From Prorocentrum cordatum (lineage: Eukaryota; Sar; Dinophyceae; Prorocentrales; Prorocentraceae), in assembly GCA_963575745.1 (NCBI GenBank), contig CAUYUJ010014338.1, forward strand, positions 1 through 64,000: a DNA stretch of 64,000 nt, given 5' to 3'. Below are positions 38,290 through 49,430 of this stretch, piece after piece. The translations under genes and the position numbers were made by a program. Every line of letters begins with the position of its first letter. Within the stretch, counting starts at the first letter, position 1. The notes under the pieces are model-generated. The model was not told the DNA's origin, ran no database searches, and saw only the letters and a program-made list of their open reading frames with translations.

Positions 38290-39922
38290 ACATGCTTTCA
38301 TGAACATGAACGAGTACTTCGAGAATTTGCGCAGGCAGATCGCACTGCGCGCGCAGATGGCGTCCCCGATCAGCAGCAAGGCGCACGTGAAGCCCCGCAT
38401 GACCTCGGCGCTCCTAAAGGCCATTCAGTTTCGCTGCCGCGTGCGCCAGACCCTCGGGGGGCGTGGAGATGCATGGGCGACAGCAGTTGGTTACGCGCGC
38501 TTCGGCTCATGGGTGTTGAGGCGATTGGCCAGCTCCCGCCACAGCGCTGCCGTGCCATTAAACGATCTCGACTGCGACCAACGAGCATGAACTTGTCGCG
38601 CCAAAGCAGAGCGAGCAGTCCAGTGTACTTGTCATCGGCTAGAAGGGCGGGCCATGCATCATCTTCAAATTGGAAGCAAAACCCCTCAAGGCTCCGCCGA
38701 GTTGCCCGCGGGGTCAGACCCCAGCGGGGCCCTCGCCAAGCCCGCCCGCAACTCGCCGGCAACGTCCTTGAGGTCTCTGGGCGCATAGAGAACGCCGACA
38801 TCATCTCTTGGGAGGCCTCGCGCAATAACACAACTGGGACCCCGGAGCCCCCCAGCTGGCCCGGCGCAGGGGCGACGGCAACACCCCGCCCTCAACGCGA
38901 GTAACACAGACGACCCGCCAGTCGAAACCTGGGCGAGCGGGGGGCCTGGAGATCCACTCTGTGTCAGTTTCAAGCTGGAGCCTGCTTTGTTCGCCTTGCT
39001 CCTGCACCCGCCGCTCGGCAATGTGGACTTGGGCGCTAGAGAAAACTTGGCAACGCGCGGATGTTGGGCAGTAGAAGTACCTGAGAAAGGTGATGCCAGG
39101 CTTCTGTCATCACGCGGAGAGATACTCCCGGGCTCACATGTAGCCAAGATGTACCATGCATTCATTCGCGGCAGAGCCCATCAGGCAGCGCCTCGCCGTC
39201 TGCGCGGGACGGCGACGGGGGGGGGGGCGAGGAAGAGGGGCGCGGACATCGCAGCCATGATCGCCGAATCTTTTGCGCCAGTTTGCCAGGCAGCTGGTCT
39301 GACCGCGCTCCTGCTGTTCGCCGACTTGAGAGCGGCAGAGTCGCTGGGGCGCGCCTCGCTCACCTCGGCCAGGGCGCACGGGGCGCCCAATGGCTTCTTC
39401 GCGAAGCCGAACTCTTTGGAATTCCCCCCCATCGCCGAGCTTGCAGCCGAGCAACCTGGGATCCTGGACGCCCTCGTGGGCCCCCGCCTCTCCGATGCCG
39501 TGGCCCAAATCCGCTTGCGCACGTGGTTTCAAGTAAATGGGTGCTCGCTGGTTCCCAAGTGCCTCTCAGGTCCCCGCCCCGGAAGCACCCCCGCCGACCT
39601 CATCTTCGACCCGGTCTCCGGGCCCGTCCAACTGGGCGTCGCTGCGCGGCTCTCCAAGGCCGCCATCCTACTCCCCGTCGCGGACATTCCCAGGGGCCTG
39701 AAGGCGCTCCTCCACGATGCAGATTCAAATATAAAGATCCGAGACCCAGGGCCCGTAGATAACCTGCTCGCGCCGGGGAGTGTTGCCGACGTGCTGAATT
39801 GGAGCAATGCCCTCAGGTTCATGGCAACATCTGCACTCGGAGAGATGTCTAAGCGCGTTTCACCATTCACTTTACTCCAGACCGGACGGAAGCCCTGGTC
39901 CTCAGGTCGGGTAAGACGGTAG
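38290..39922 (+). pseudogene. Decayed LINE reverse transcriptase
   Basis: A linker with Arg/Lys-rich helices (38.3-38.6 kb) leads to a 311-residue open frame at 38987-39922. Its landmarks in order are HAFIRGRAHQAAPRRLRG (finger region), LTALLLFADLRAAESLGRA (motif A; first Asp retained), GPRPGSTPADLIFDPVSGP (the RPGDPLAD-type motif B) and a degenerate motif C region with VDN instead of A/V-D-D. KRVSPFTLLQTGRKPWS corresponds to the 'lNf..gKTe' segment. The frame survived but catalytic residues did not. It belongs with the endonuclease just upstream. Confidence 0.7.
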
Positions 39923-40689
39923 GAATATGCAGGCAACTGCTCGCTGAACTTCCAGGAAGCAGGTAGATATCCTGAAACATGACATCTGGTTGGCCCTAGC
40001 GGACCAGCACAATCATCTCAGCGGACAGCTGAGTAACCTGTCGGGCATGGGCCCTGAGCCGGCCCGCCAGTGCCAGCAGACCCCTGGGCACCTCGGGGCG
40101 CGTGAGCGCTCGGCATTCAAGCCCGCGGTCGCCCCAGTAGATGCCAACGCATGAGAGGTCGAGATCAGGAGGCAGGCATGTCTATACGTGAACCGATTAA
40201 CATACGCCACGAAAGCGGTCAACAAATAGTCCCAGATGCCCCCCTGACGGGGGGGTGGGGACAGGAAAAAGCGGGGCATGCGATGGCGACGTCTTCGGCG
40301 ACATTAGCAAGGTAAGAACGCCGCGCTGCTGCGCGCATGCAGTCCAGATGTCCCTGCGTGGCATGCACTCGAGCGGACTTGACTGCAAGACGCCATTGGC
40401 GGGGTTCGTGCGCGTGGAATATATCCGCCCCGCCAGCGATGGGGCGGGTCTGCAAGCTGCTGGCGCTGGCACGTGGTCATGCAGGCAAGTCGCATGCTCG
40501 CGGCCAGGCGGGGCCAACTGTCTGCGCGGTCGCGCATCAGGAGGCAGGGCAGCACAGCCAAGCGGCGAAACCGCACTAATATTAGATACGGCGGAATCTC
40601 CGCCTCAAGGCACGCGATGCGTTCGCCCAGACCACGGGCATGTCGAGATCAGCGGGGGACTCGCGCCCCCCTCAGCTGGCTACCCCCCG

Positions 40690-42900
40690 AAATTCGGCAA
40701 GAAGGTGGCTCTGTACCTGGAACCAATCAAGTGGTCCCAGTGGCTGCAGAAGCTGGCCCAGATCCAGGCCATGGAGGGGGGCGGCGCCTACATCTTCGGC
40801 GGCGTGGCACGCGGACTGGACAGGCCGCCGCCGCCGACAGCTGGCATGAGGTCATCACCAGATACCACGACAGGCGACCCGGCATCCCAGGCCTGGTTGC
40901 CAAGGACATGCTAGACGACAAGACCTTCAACCAGCTGGTCAAGGTCCACAACGGTCTCGGGCACCCTCGCAACAGGACCCTGAGACGCACGCGCAAGGAT
41001 GCTTGCGCCCGAGAGGAGATTTGGAGGGCGGCGCTAAATACCAAGCGCCACGCATGTTCTAGTACGCGACGACCCGAACTCGAGCCCGTAGCAACGCCTT
41101 CCAGGCAACGGCGAGGGAGCCCTGAGGGACGCTTTCACGTGGGGGCACCCTGTGACGCACAAGAAGGTGCTCGGACAGCTGTACATTGACGAGGCTACGC
41201 ATCTCATTCTGCCGGTGGTCTACCGAGAGGTCGACAGCGACGCGCCGGCAAGCAATGTGAGCGGCAACATGTTCCGCGACAGCATCGTCGAAATATGGTT
41301 CCCCCACTTTGGTCACCCTAACATCATCAGGGCGGATCCAGATGGCGGTTTCATCAGCAAGGAGACGATCAATTGCTCTGCAGAGTTGAAGGTCGTCATC
41401 TGGCCATCTGCCGGCGATGCTCACTGGCAGATTGGCGGAATTGAGCGGGCCATCCAGACGCAGGTAACTGCAACTTCTCGTGCGGCCCAGCTCCTGGATG
41501 TGGACATTCCATCCAAGGTGCTGTGGGCGCTCATCGCCGAGGCGCATCATGACCTCCATCGACGCGAAGGTCACGGCCCCTTCGGAGCGATGCTCGGCCA
41601 GGCGCCCAAGCCCCTGGACACCGACCTGCTGGCCAATGAGCCGGAGATGCCGCTGCTCAACCCGAGCGAGCGGATCGCAGCACATCAAGAGCGACGTCGA
41701 GCGCGCAGGCGGGCCCACGAGGAGACCCAGGCGAGTGCGCGCATGCGCGCCGCCGTCCGGCACAAAGCGAGATCGACGAGGGAATGCTACGCGGCCGAGC
41801 TGGCGTGGCACTGGCGACGCAGCAAGGGCACTTCCAACCAGAGACGCGGCAAGTGCACTGGAAGCTGGAGAGGCCCAGGCATCGCGCTGTTCCACCAAAA
41901 GCAGCTGGACAAGCACGACGGCTCGACATCCTCGACGGGCATCGCGCGGGCTATCGCTGGCGGGCGACTGCTCAGGATCGCACCTCAGCATCAGAAGGTG
42001 GCGTCAGAAGCGGACCGACGGTTGTTCGAGATGGTGGATGGCCCGGTGCGCAACCTCGCCGGCAGCCCACGACGCGTCTACCCGAAGGAGGCAAGCTGAT
42101 CCAGCACCAGAAGAAGAAAATCAAGAAGGTGTCATTGACCCGTGGCATCCTGGCTCACGGGCGCTGCTGGACCTCTTTCCTAACCTACAGCAGGAGACTC
42201 AACCAGCCTCGTCGGGAACGGCACCTGCGACCGGACCCACCAAGGAGATTGTGGTGATCAAGAAGGTTCCTGTCCAGGGGGCCATGGCCAAGCCCGAGCG
42301 CCGCGTTCGCGGCATACCAAACCCAGACGACATCCGACAGGAGGAGGTGCCCTCGATTACGGACGAGTTGCCATCACCAGAAGGACCCCCTCCAGACTCT
42401 GGGGCCAGAATCTCAGGCGCGGGAGGCACCTCAAGACGAAAGTGCGAGTCAGGCCCCTGGGCGACTTGCACCTCCACGCGAAGCAGCACTAGGAGAAGAG
42501 GGCGATGACAATAGCGACGGCTTTCCAGGGGATTCGAAACAAGAAAAATCTTCACCAGCACAGCCTGCGAAGTCCTTGCGCAGGCCATCGGCAACACGTC
42601 ACCTGCGGCAAGAGCCAACAAAAATGATGGGCCCCTCTTGCCGGCGGAGAAGAGGCCTGGGCTGGACATGTCTGCGGTGGGCTACGCGGCGCAGTTCGCA
42701 GTGGAGGGCGACGCCGTCCCCGAGGCGCTGCTGCAGGAGCTGCTGCAGATAGAGGCGGCGCACGCGCTCGACAACGTTTCAGGATATGGTTGGCGAGGAT
42801 TTGAATTTTTCTTGGGCCGACAAAATATTCGTCGCTGCAGCGGCCGGCGTCGCTTCGAAAGCGCTGCGGGATCACACTTCTGGACGGTTTTAGCGAGGAT
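40690..42900 (+). mobile_element. Truncated Ty1/Copia-type element
   Basis: Pre-integrase and integrase coding (40.9-42.1 kb) are followed by a Pro/Lys-rich tail in two other frames to about 42.9 kb (PNPDDIRQEEVPSITDELPS; ALLQELLQIEAAHALDNVSG). No reverse transcriptase, RNase H or long terminal repeats were found in the window, so the copy is incomplete or interrupted by the repeats at 43 kb. Confidence 0.65.
40905..42099 (+). pseudogene. Copia pre-integrase and integrase core
   Basis: One frame gives LDDKTFNQLVKVHNGLGHP with an Ala/Arg-rich helix after it, the gag-pre-integrase box. After a frame change near 41.15 kb a 315-residue frame carries the integrase core: VLGQLYIDEATHLILPVVY (first Asp), NIIRADPDGGFISKE (second Asp) and AGDAHWQIGGIERAIQTQ (Glu), giving a D-D-E triad with spacing normal for retroviral-type integrases. 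The C-terminal part is Arg-rich and ends in a stop at 42099. It catalyses cDNA insertion in intact elements; here it is isolated and frameshifted. Confidence 0.85.
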
Positions 42901-43387
42901 TCTCAGAGAAGGAACAACAGTGGCGCCGATGTCCGAGCGATTGGCTTCAGGAGGCAAGGAGGGGGAGGAGGAGAAGGGGGAGGAGGAGAAGAATGAGGAC
43001 AAAGGAGGACAGGATGAGGACGAAGAGGAGGATGAGGTAGAAGGGCAGTATCCTTCCTCCTTTCTCTCTATCCTCCTTCCTCCCTATCGCGCCCTTCTTA
43101 AGTTTCGCTTCCCCAACCGTCCTGGCTTTCCCCCTGTACATCCCTTTTCATTCCCCTCCTGCATCTGCTCCGTTTCCTCGCCCTCCTCGTCGTGCCCACC
43201 TTCGCTCCCTCCCCCTTGTCCCCCTTTGTCCTGTCCTCGCCTGTCTCCTCGTCGCCCCCCCGCATTCCAAATTTCATTTGCCCATAATTCTCACATCGGA
43301 AACACCCCTCAAGCAATTCGTCGGCCCGTGCGAATCTGACAACCGTCTGACGACCATACTATGATCATATATGGGAAGCACTACCGA

Positions 43388-43421
43388 TCTGACAATGGTC
43401 TGACGTCAGACCATTGTCAGA
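43388..43421. repeat. 34-bp perfect palindrome, copy 1
   Basis: Perfectly self-complementary, half-site TCTGACAATGGTCTGAC, centred on TGACGTCA (a CRE/ATF-type bZIP site by sequence). An identical copy follows after 12 bp. A degraded relative (CTGACAACCGTCTGACGACC) precedes it at about 43336. Confidence 0.97.
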
Positions 43422-43433
43422 CAGAAAACTGAG

Positions 43434-43467
43434 TCTGACAATGGTCTGACGTCAGACCATTGTCAGA
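43434..43467. repeat. 34-bp perfect palindrome, copy 2
   Basis: Identical to the copy at 43388-43421, same TGACGTCA centre. The spacer is 12 bp. The pair could form two adjacent cruciforms or, because the copies are identical and palindromic, pair with each other. Confidence 0.97.
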
Positions 43468-43587
43468 TCGCTGATGGGGAGCATCGGTAACATGTCGGTA
43501 ACGCGTCGGTAACGAGTCGGCATGCTCTCGGCGACGGATCGGTCGCGGCCGATCGGCGCGGGGCAAATAACAAGCGGTAGCGCCGAA

Positions 43588-43611
43588 GCGGTCGCGACCG
43601 GTCGCGACCGC
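43588..43611. repeat. 24-bp perfect palindrome
   Basis: Two tandem GTCGCGACCG words inside a self-complementary 24-mer centred on ACCGGT. The surrounding 43.50-43.66 kb is dense in GGTCGCG/CGCGACC words. The short tandem repeat GTCGGTAACGCG lies just upstream at about 43487-43521. Confidence 0.95.
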
Positions 43612-43734
43612 CACTACCGACCAAATCACCGCTACCGGTCGCGCCCGTTCGTACCTGGGTAATCCCGGGAATCAATGATCAGGGTCTCACGCATTTTTTT
43701 CTTCTTTCTTCTGCGTGGCTTTCTTTCCCCGATG

Positions 43735-44870
43735 GCGCGTGGCCGCGCCAGGGCGCGCCCGGGAGCGCCGCGCGGTAGCGCCGACCTCTGGCTCGCCCGC
43801 GGTGTCTTTTGCTCATTTGCGATTGCGCGCGGCCGCGCCAGGCCGCGCCCAAAGGCGCTAGGCGGCAGCGCCGACCTCGCGCTCGTCCGCGTTGGTTTTT
43901 GCAGATTTGCGATCGCGCTGGGCCGCGCCAGGGCGCGCCCGAGGGCGTCGGGCGACAGCGCCGACCTCTGGCGTCAGAGGGGGCCAGAGGTCGGCGCCGC
44001 CGCAGCCGCGCGCAATCGCAAATAACGCAAATCAGCGCCGGCGGGCCAGAGGTCGGCGCCGCCGCCTGGCGCCCTCGGGCGCGCGCAGGCACGGCCGCTC
44101 GCAATCGCGAATAAGCAGGGGCCCGCGCGGGCGAGCCAGAGGTCGGCGCCGCCGCCTGGCGCCCCCGGGCGCGCCCTGGCGCGGCCGCGCGCAGTCGCAA
44201 ATGAATAAGAAACAACGCGGGCGAGCCACGCGCCGGCGCCACGGACCGGCGCCCTCGGGCGCGCCCTGGCGCGGCCGCGCGCAAAGAATCCAATGACCAG
44301 CGCGGGATAGACAGAAGCGCGGCCGCCCGGCGCCCCCGGGCGCGCCCCGGCGCGGCCGCGCGCTGTCGCAAATGCGCTCCCAGAAACCAGCGCGGGCGAG
44401 CCAGCAGTCGTCGCCGCCGCCTAGCGCGGCCGCGCGCAATCGCAAACAAGCGCAAAACAACGCGGGCGAGCCAGGCGTCGGCGCCGCTGCCCAGCGCCCG
44501 CGGGCGCGCCTTGGTGCGGCCGCGCGCAATCGCAAATGAGGGGGAACCAGCGCGGGCGCGCCGGAAGTCGGCGCTGCCGCCTGGCGCCGTCGGGCGCGCC
44601 CTGGCGCGGCCGTGCGCAATCGCAAAACAGCGAAAACCGACGCGGGCGAGCACGATGTTGGCGCTGCCGCCTGGCGCCCTCGGGCGCGCCCTGGCGCGGC
44701 CGCGCGCAATCGCAAATATGCAAAAACCAACGCGGGCGCGCCAGAAGTCGGCGCTGCCGCCCGGCGCCCTCGGCAATCGCAAATGAACAAAAACCGACGC
44801 GGGCGAGCCAGACGTCGGCGCCGCCGCCCGGCGCCCCGGGCCGCCGCCGCCTTGGGACGAGCGAAAATAA
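43735..44870. repeat. 91-bp minisatellite with an orientation switch
   Basis: Units of about 90-92 bp containing CCTGGCGCGGCCGCGCGCAA and CGGCGCCGCCGCCTGGCG. About three units (43735-43980) run in one orientation and about eleven (43982-44870) in the other, meeting at a CCTCTGGCGTCAGAGG centre near 43966-43981. Several units are internally deleted. The long Arg/Ala-rich open frames across it, on both strands, are products of the repeat and not treated as genes. Confidence 0.9.
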
Positions 44871-45290
44871 GCAAAAACAGCCAAGACCATCCCGGGAATG
44901 GGGCCAGCCGAAGGCCAAGCGACCAGAGGGCGGCGGGAGAGCCTGGAGCGACCAGCGCAGCCGAAACTAAGCAAAAACAGTCCAAACCAGCCAGGGAATG
45001 GGGCCAGCCGAGGGCCGAGCGACCGAAGGGCGGCCGACGAGCCCGGGGCAACCGACGGACAGGCAAAAACAAACCAAAACAACCAAAGCTGGCCAGACAA
45101 GCAAAAACAACCGACGGGCAAACGAAAACCACCAGGAACAATCAACGTCACCCAAGGAAATAACAACCAAACTCGAGAAGTAGAGTAGGTTTGCGCCCGC
45201 CCCCCCCTTCCAATCAACGCCAAACATTAAACATTCTTGAAATAGAAAGGCGCGTAAAATAAATTGGGATATGGCAGTCGGGAGATACCT
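44870..45290. other. Unassigned, GGGAATGGGGCCAGCC duplication
   Basis: A GGGAATGGGGCCAGCCGA-type word followed by GGCC(G/A)AGCGACC recurs at 44894 and 44994, so about 100 bp is duplicated. The rest (AACCAAA-rich) holds nothing recognised. Confidence 0.6.
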
Positions 45291-45309
45291 CCTTTCAACG
45301 ACCAGCGCC

Positions 45310-45450
45310 TATCATCCACATCATTACCACCACCACCACTATCATCATCAACATCACCATCATCATCAGCATCTTCATCATCATCATCATCATCACCATC
45401 GCAATCGTCATCATCAGCGTCATCGCCGGTGTTGTTGCCACCATCATCAC
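45310..45450. repeat. CAT/CAC trinucleotide repeat
   Basis: About 140 bp of imperfect CAT triplets, encoding poly-His in one frame. It is the same repeat type as the giant array at 60.8-63.5 kb. Confidence 0.9.
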
Positions 45451-46285
45451 TCGCTCGAGCGGGTCTTTGATCTGCATGGGCAAAGTCCACGCGTCACTGC
45501 GCAGCGTGAGATTCGTGAGCAAGGTCAAATGGGTAGCTGCACTCACGGCCTCGATGAGTTCTTCCCAAAAGTGGCGGACGGGCAGGTGGGATGCTTGCTT
45601 TAGCGTGGCAGGTGGTCGCGCGCGGATGCTCGTAGATAGTTGTACCATGTATGAGCGCACCACATGGATTTCACCAACCAGAGCTCAAGAACGCACGGTT
45701 TGGGGCCAACGTTGGCTAACATCTGGGCGTTGCTGAAAGGGGGCGGTGGAAGAATTAACACCTTTCGTGCGCCGTCGGGGCCCCAAGGGCCGCCTTCAGG
45801 GCCCCTGTGCTGCAACCCTCGATCCCCCCAAGTACTGTCAACTTCTGTATTGCCGCAAACTGATCTTTGGCACGGGTGCCGCCTCAAAATACCCTGGATG
45901 CGAAATTCTGGTCTTGGTGATGCATTGCAGTATGTATGTATGCATGCATGCATGTGTATGAATATGTATGTGTGTCAACAGATATTTACTGACATACACA
46001 TCTCTAAGTGTATATATATATGTATATATATTATATATAAATGTATAGATTGGCGACGGCACCTTTGGTCAACCACTGAGTGCCCTCGGTGCGCTACCGA
46101 GATCTGGTAAGGGGCAGGGGGCTGTTATCATAATCGCTCGCCAGCGAAAGCCCATGCTTCGCACTGTTTGATTTGACAATGGCGTCGCAAACAACTGCCA
46201 AGCGGAATAAACTAAACGAAATCTCAAAGAGTAGGCGTAACCGCCTCCAGGACGCCTCAGATCCGCTCCGAGGCGGCTCCAAGTG
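45450..46285. other. Unassigned DNA with a TATG/TATA-rich patch
   Basis: No domain was recognised. A patch of ATGTATGTATGCATGCATGC and TATATATA words lies at 45929-46045. Small open frames around it have no signature. Confidence 0.5.
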
Positions 46286-46289
46286 ATCA

Positions 46290-46465
46290 CGGATCTTCCC
46301 AAGAAGTCCCCCAAAAGGCCCCCCAAAGGAGCCCAAGAGGCTCCCAAGAGAGCCCCAACAAGGGCTCCAGAGCGTCAGCGTCGTCGTTGTCATCGTCGCC
46401 GTCGTCGCCGTCGTCATCGTCGTGGTCGTTGTCGTCGTCGTCGTCTTCGTCGTCGTCGTCCCCCT
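46290..46465. repeat. CCCAAGAGGCTCC minisatellite and GTC triplets
   Basis: 46290-46365 is a short array of the GAGGCCCCAAG type also seen at 1.4 kb. 46375-46465 is an imperfect GTC/GTCGTC triplet run. Confidence 0.8.
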
Positions 46466-47715
46466 TCAGGGTCGGCGGCACCGGCCGCAAGGCCTTCCCA
46501 ATAGAAGGAAGTAGGAGCAACCACCCTCCATTACGAAACGCCCGAAACATGCACGAAAAGGTAGCCGGACGGGCACCGCCCCGACCCCCACCCGCTCCCC
46601 GACCCGCGCCCCGACGTGGCGACGAGAGGAGGGCCCCAACGCGCCGAGAAAAAGCGAGGAACGAGAACGGGGACGCACACGACGAAACCATGACCCGGAC
46701 TGGACTGGAGTAAATCGGAGATCTCCGGGATCTAACGGTTCTGGAAAATGTATCGGCCGCCGCGGCTTTCCCATGACTGCGGAACGCTCTGAGAGCACGT
46801 TCCGGAACACATGCTGGAGCGAGTCATCCTGTTCCTGGGCCAGCCCGAGAACAACAGCCGGTGGGCGCCTTCTCCGGCAGGAAGTGGCAGGGGTGGTTGA
46901 GCGCCTCGCACGGCGGCTCCCCCCAGGCAGCCCTCCCGCTCCGCTTCTTCCCCGAGGAATTCAGGCGCCCTCCCACCGCTCCGTCCTGGAGGGAAGGGCG
47001 GACGGGAGGAGGACAGATAGCTAGCCAGCCAGCTAGATGCCTACATGCAAATCGAGAGAGAAAGAGAAAGAGAGAGGACAGAAGGAGAGAGGGAGGCAGA
47101 GATGGGGGGCAGGGAGGGGGGGGAGGAGGGAAGAGGAGGCGAGATATTCCGCCCGGCCGCGGCCTAGCACTCGCCCACCTCTGGGGCGAGTGGCCACCAG
47201 GGCCAGGCGCGCGAGAGCAAGTCTTCAGCAGGCCGAGAGCGCAAGACGGCGGCTGCACAAACTGCACATGCTGCTCGTCCGCCGTTCCCCTTCCCATCCT
47301 CTTCACTCTGCCGCCGCTCCTCCTGCCCCTCCTCCGGTTCCCTTTCTCCCATTTCGGCCCTAGATAATTGACGCGGGGGCGATCCAGCCCAAAGGCAGTG
47401 AACGGAAGCTGCTGACCCGTGGCAAGCATTTCAAGTCTTGCAGGCGCCTGATCACCACAGGTTGCCTTCTGCTTTTCTGGTGGCCCTCGCCCTATGGGCA
47501 GTCACACCCATGGGGAAAAGAGGCCGCCAGCTGGGTTCGGCGACGTGGCCTCTCTGGCGCGCGTCGGCACCTTGGAACCAGCAGCATTCGAAGCAACAAC
47601 ACTACAATAATGACTGAAAATGGCCTGCGGCGGGCACGGGCAGTCGTGAGGTTCCGACGTAGCCAGCAGTACGTCCCCCACCTCTGCGTGTGCAGCCACA
47701 ACCGGTCTAACCGAA
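46466..47715. other. Unassigned DNA with a purine-rich tract
   Basis: 47040-47150 is GA-rich (GAGAGAAAGAGAAAGAGAG, then G-runs). Open frames on either strand are Arg/Pro-rich without signatures. No gene is supported. Confidence 0.5.
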
Positions 47716-48546
47716 GCCTGGTCGTCCAGCCACGTGGTGTAAGGCTTGCGGGAAGTGTGGCTACACGGGCCTGTTGGAATATTGTGATTGGACATGCCAG
47801 GTCTTCGACCTAGTTATGCCGGTCCAAATTCTCAATGGAACTGGAATGGCTCATAATGGTACAGCAACTACGGCAAGGGAGATGGATTGGAATTCCTGGC
47901 AGAGTTCGCGGTCAAAGGTTGTCCTGGTGCAGAGCATGCGGTGGCACTGGCAACCACCCTTGTTCCGCCCCCACCGACACCGGCCTCCAAGCCAGCTTTG
48001 TTTCAACTCGCGCAGGCTACCAAGAAGGTCGAGCAGGCAGAATAGGCTTGGGATTTTGCCTCAGGCACTGTGGCTCGGCTGAAATTGGAGTTGGACGCAG
48101 CAGTGGAGAAGTATCGCGCAGGGTCTGACGAACTGGCTGAAGCAATGGTTCAATAAGAGTCTGCTGATAAGGAAATGGCGCCAGGCAGCGGAGGACTCCA
48201 CCAGTTCCGCGCGGCCTTAGCGTCACAGCTCAGCGACATGGTCAGCACGCTGGCTGGACACCAGCGGGCCAAGATGGAGGCTCTGGACGAATGGCAGAAG
48301 CAGAAGAAACAGAAGAAGGAGGCGGACGAGACTGAGGGTGATAGCACGGGGGCTCCTGCGGCTGCTGCGGGGTCATCTGGAGCAGGAGCAGGTGCGGGTT
48401 CGTCTGGCTCAGGAGTCGGCTCGGCTGGGGCCGCAGCTACCGCGGCAGGTAAGTCAGCAGAGGGGGCGACTGAGAAGTGCAAGAGCGAGCTCAAGGCAAT
48501 CTACGAAAGGATCCAGGAGGCCAAGAGGGAACCGCAGAGCCTTTAG
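47715..48546 (+). pseudogene. LINE ORF1-like remnant with coiled coil
   Basis: One frame shows TWCKACGKCGYTGLL (two CxxC pairs). A neighbouring frame shows YAGPNSQWNWNG, then LATTLVPPPPTPASKPALFQ LAQATKKVEQAE, then LKLELDAAVEKYRAGSDELA EAMVQ and, from an ATG at 48175, FRAALASQLSDMVSTLAGHQ, a Lys/Glu coiled coil, an Ala/Gly/Ser linker and a final helix ending at 48546. Two in-frame stops (TAG near 48.05 kb, TAA near 48.16 kb) interrupt it. Zinc-finger plus heptad-repeat architecture resembles ORF1 of dinoflagellate LINEs. A matching endonuclease follows at 49.9 kb. Confidence 0.6.
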
Positions 48547-49430
48547 GGCAACTCGGGTGATGTGCGGTGGCGCTCTCAATGGAAGATTTGGAGGGATGTT
48601 GTCAATGGTATGTCTTCGCTTCGGTAGAGAGCAATGAACAGGCCGATCTGGCTTTGCCACCAAGCTCCTTACATCCTGCCACTGATTGAAATAGGGAATA
48701 TACGGAGCTTGCGAACGAGATGACAGCGGAAGCGGTGAATGGGATCCAAAAACTGTAGGGCGAGAGGTTTAACAATCCTGACCATTGGATGAATTCGGTG
48801 TGCCGTACTTCGAGATCGCGATGGCCTTGGAGGCGAACGCGGGTATGAGTAGGGAGCGCGGGAGGAGGTATACAGATTTGTCGGTGAAAAAGAGTACTTA
48901 AATTTGGTGTCGACGTGCTTGGGATATGACCCTACCCAACATAGTATCATTTTCGACATCCAGAGCAACGCTAGGGATCGGGATACGATAGATGATCTCA
49001 TCAGGTTCCAAAGGAGCTGGAAGCCCTGAAGGCAAACTTTCGGGAAAGCCATGTGTTGGACCTGATGAGATTGATCGGCCCGAGGAAGACAGTGGTGCAA
49101 GTGTAAAGACAGGCGGGCGGTGTGTATGATCAGGCTGGTCTGGCAGCGTCTCGGAGCCTTCCAAGGCCCAAGGCAATGTAGAAACAGCCTGGCTGTGCAC
49201 ATGGTCGGGCAGTTCTGGTGCTGCCGCTGTTACCTCCAGAGGCCCAGTGGTATGTTCAGATTTGTATGGTGATTTGAGCTTTGCGGGTCAAATTCTGGTG
49301 CGCGGTGCGCTACGTGTTGTAAGAAGGTCGGGTGATCCCTCGTGCAAGCGGATTTCCGTTTGAGTCGCCTTCCCTGCACCTTCTGGGGCTATTCCTGCAT
49401 ATGACCCCGTTGTCTGACCCCCAGACAAAC
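48547..49430. other. Unassigned DNA between ORF1-like and endonuclease remnants
   Basis: No signature was recognised. It may be decayed ORF1/ORF2 spacer of the same LINE. Confidence 0.4.

Noticed and set aside
43679-45223. 514-codon minus-strand frame across 43.7-45.2 kb
   Set aside because: It is generated by the 91-bp minisatellite; comparable frames exist on the other strand and in other phases.
48669-49202. 177-codon minus-strand frame near 49 kb
   Set aside because: No domain, unlike codon use of neighbouring remnants, and antisense to plus-strand LINE remnants on both sides.
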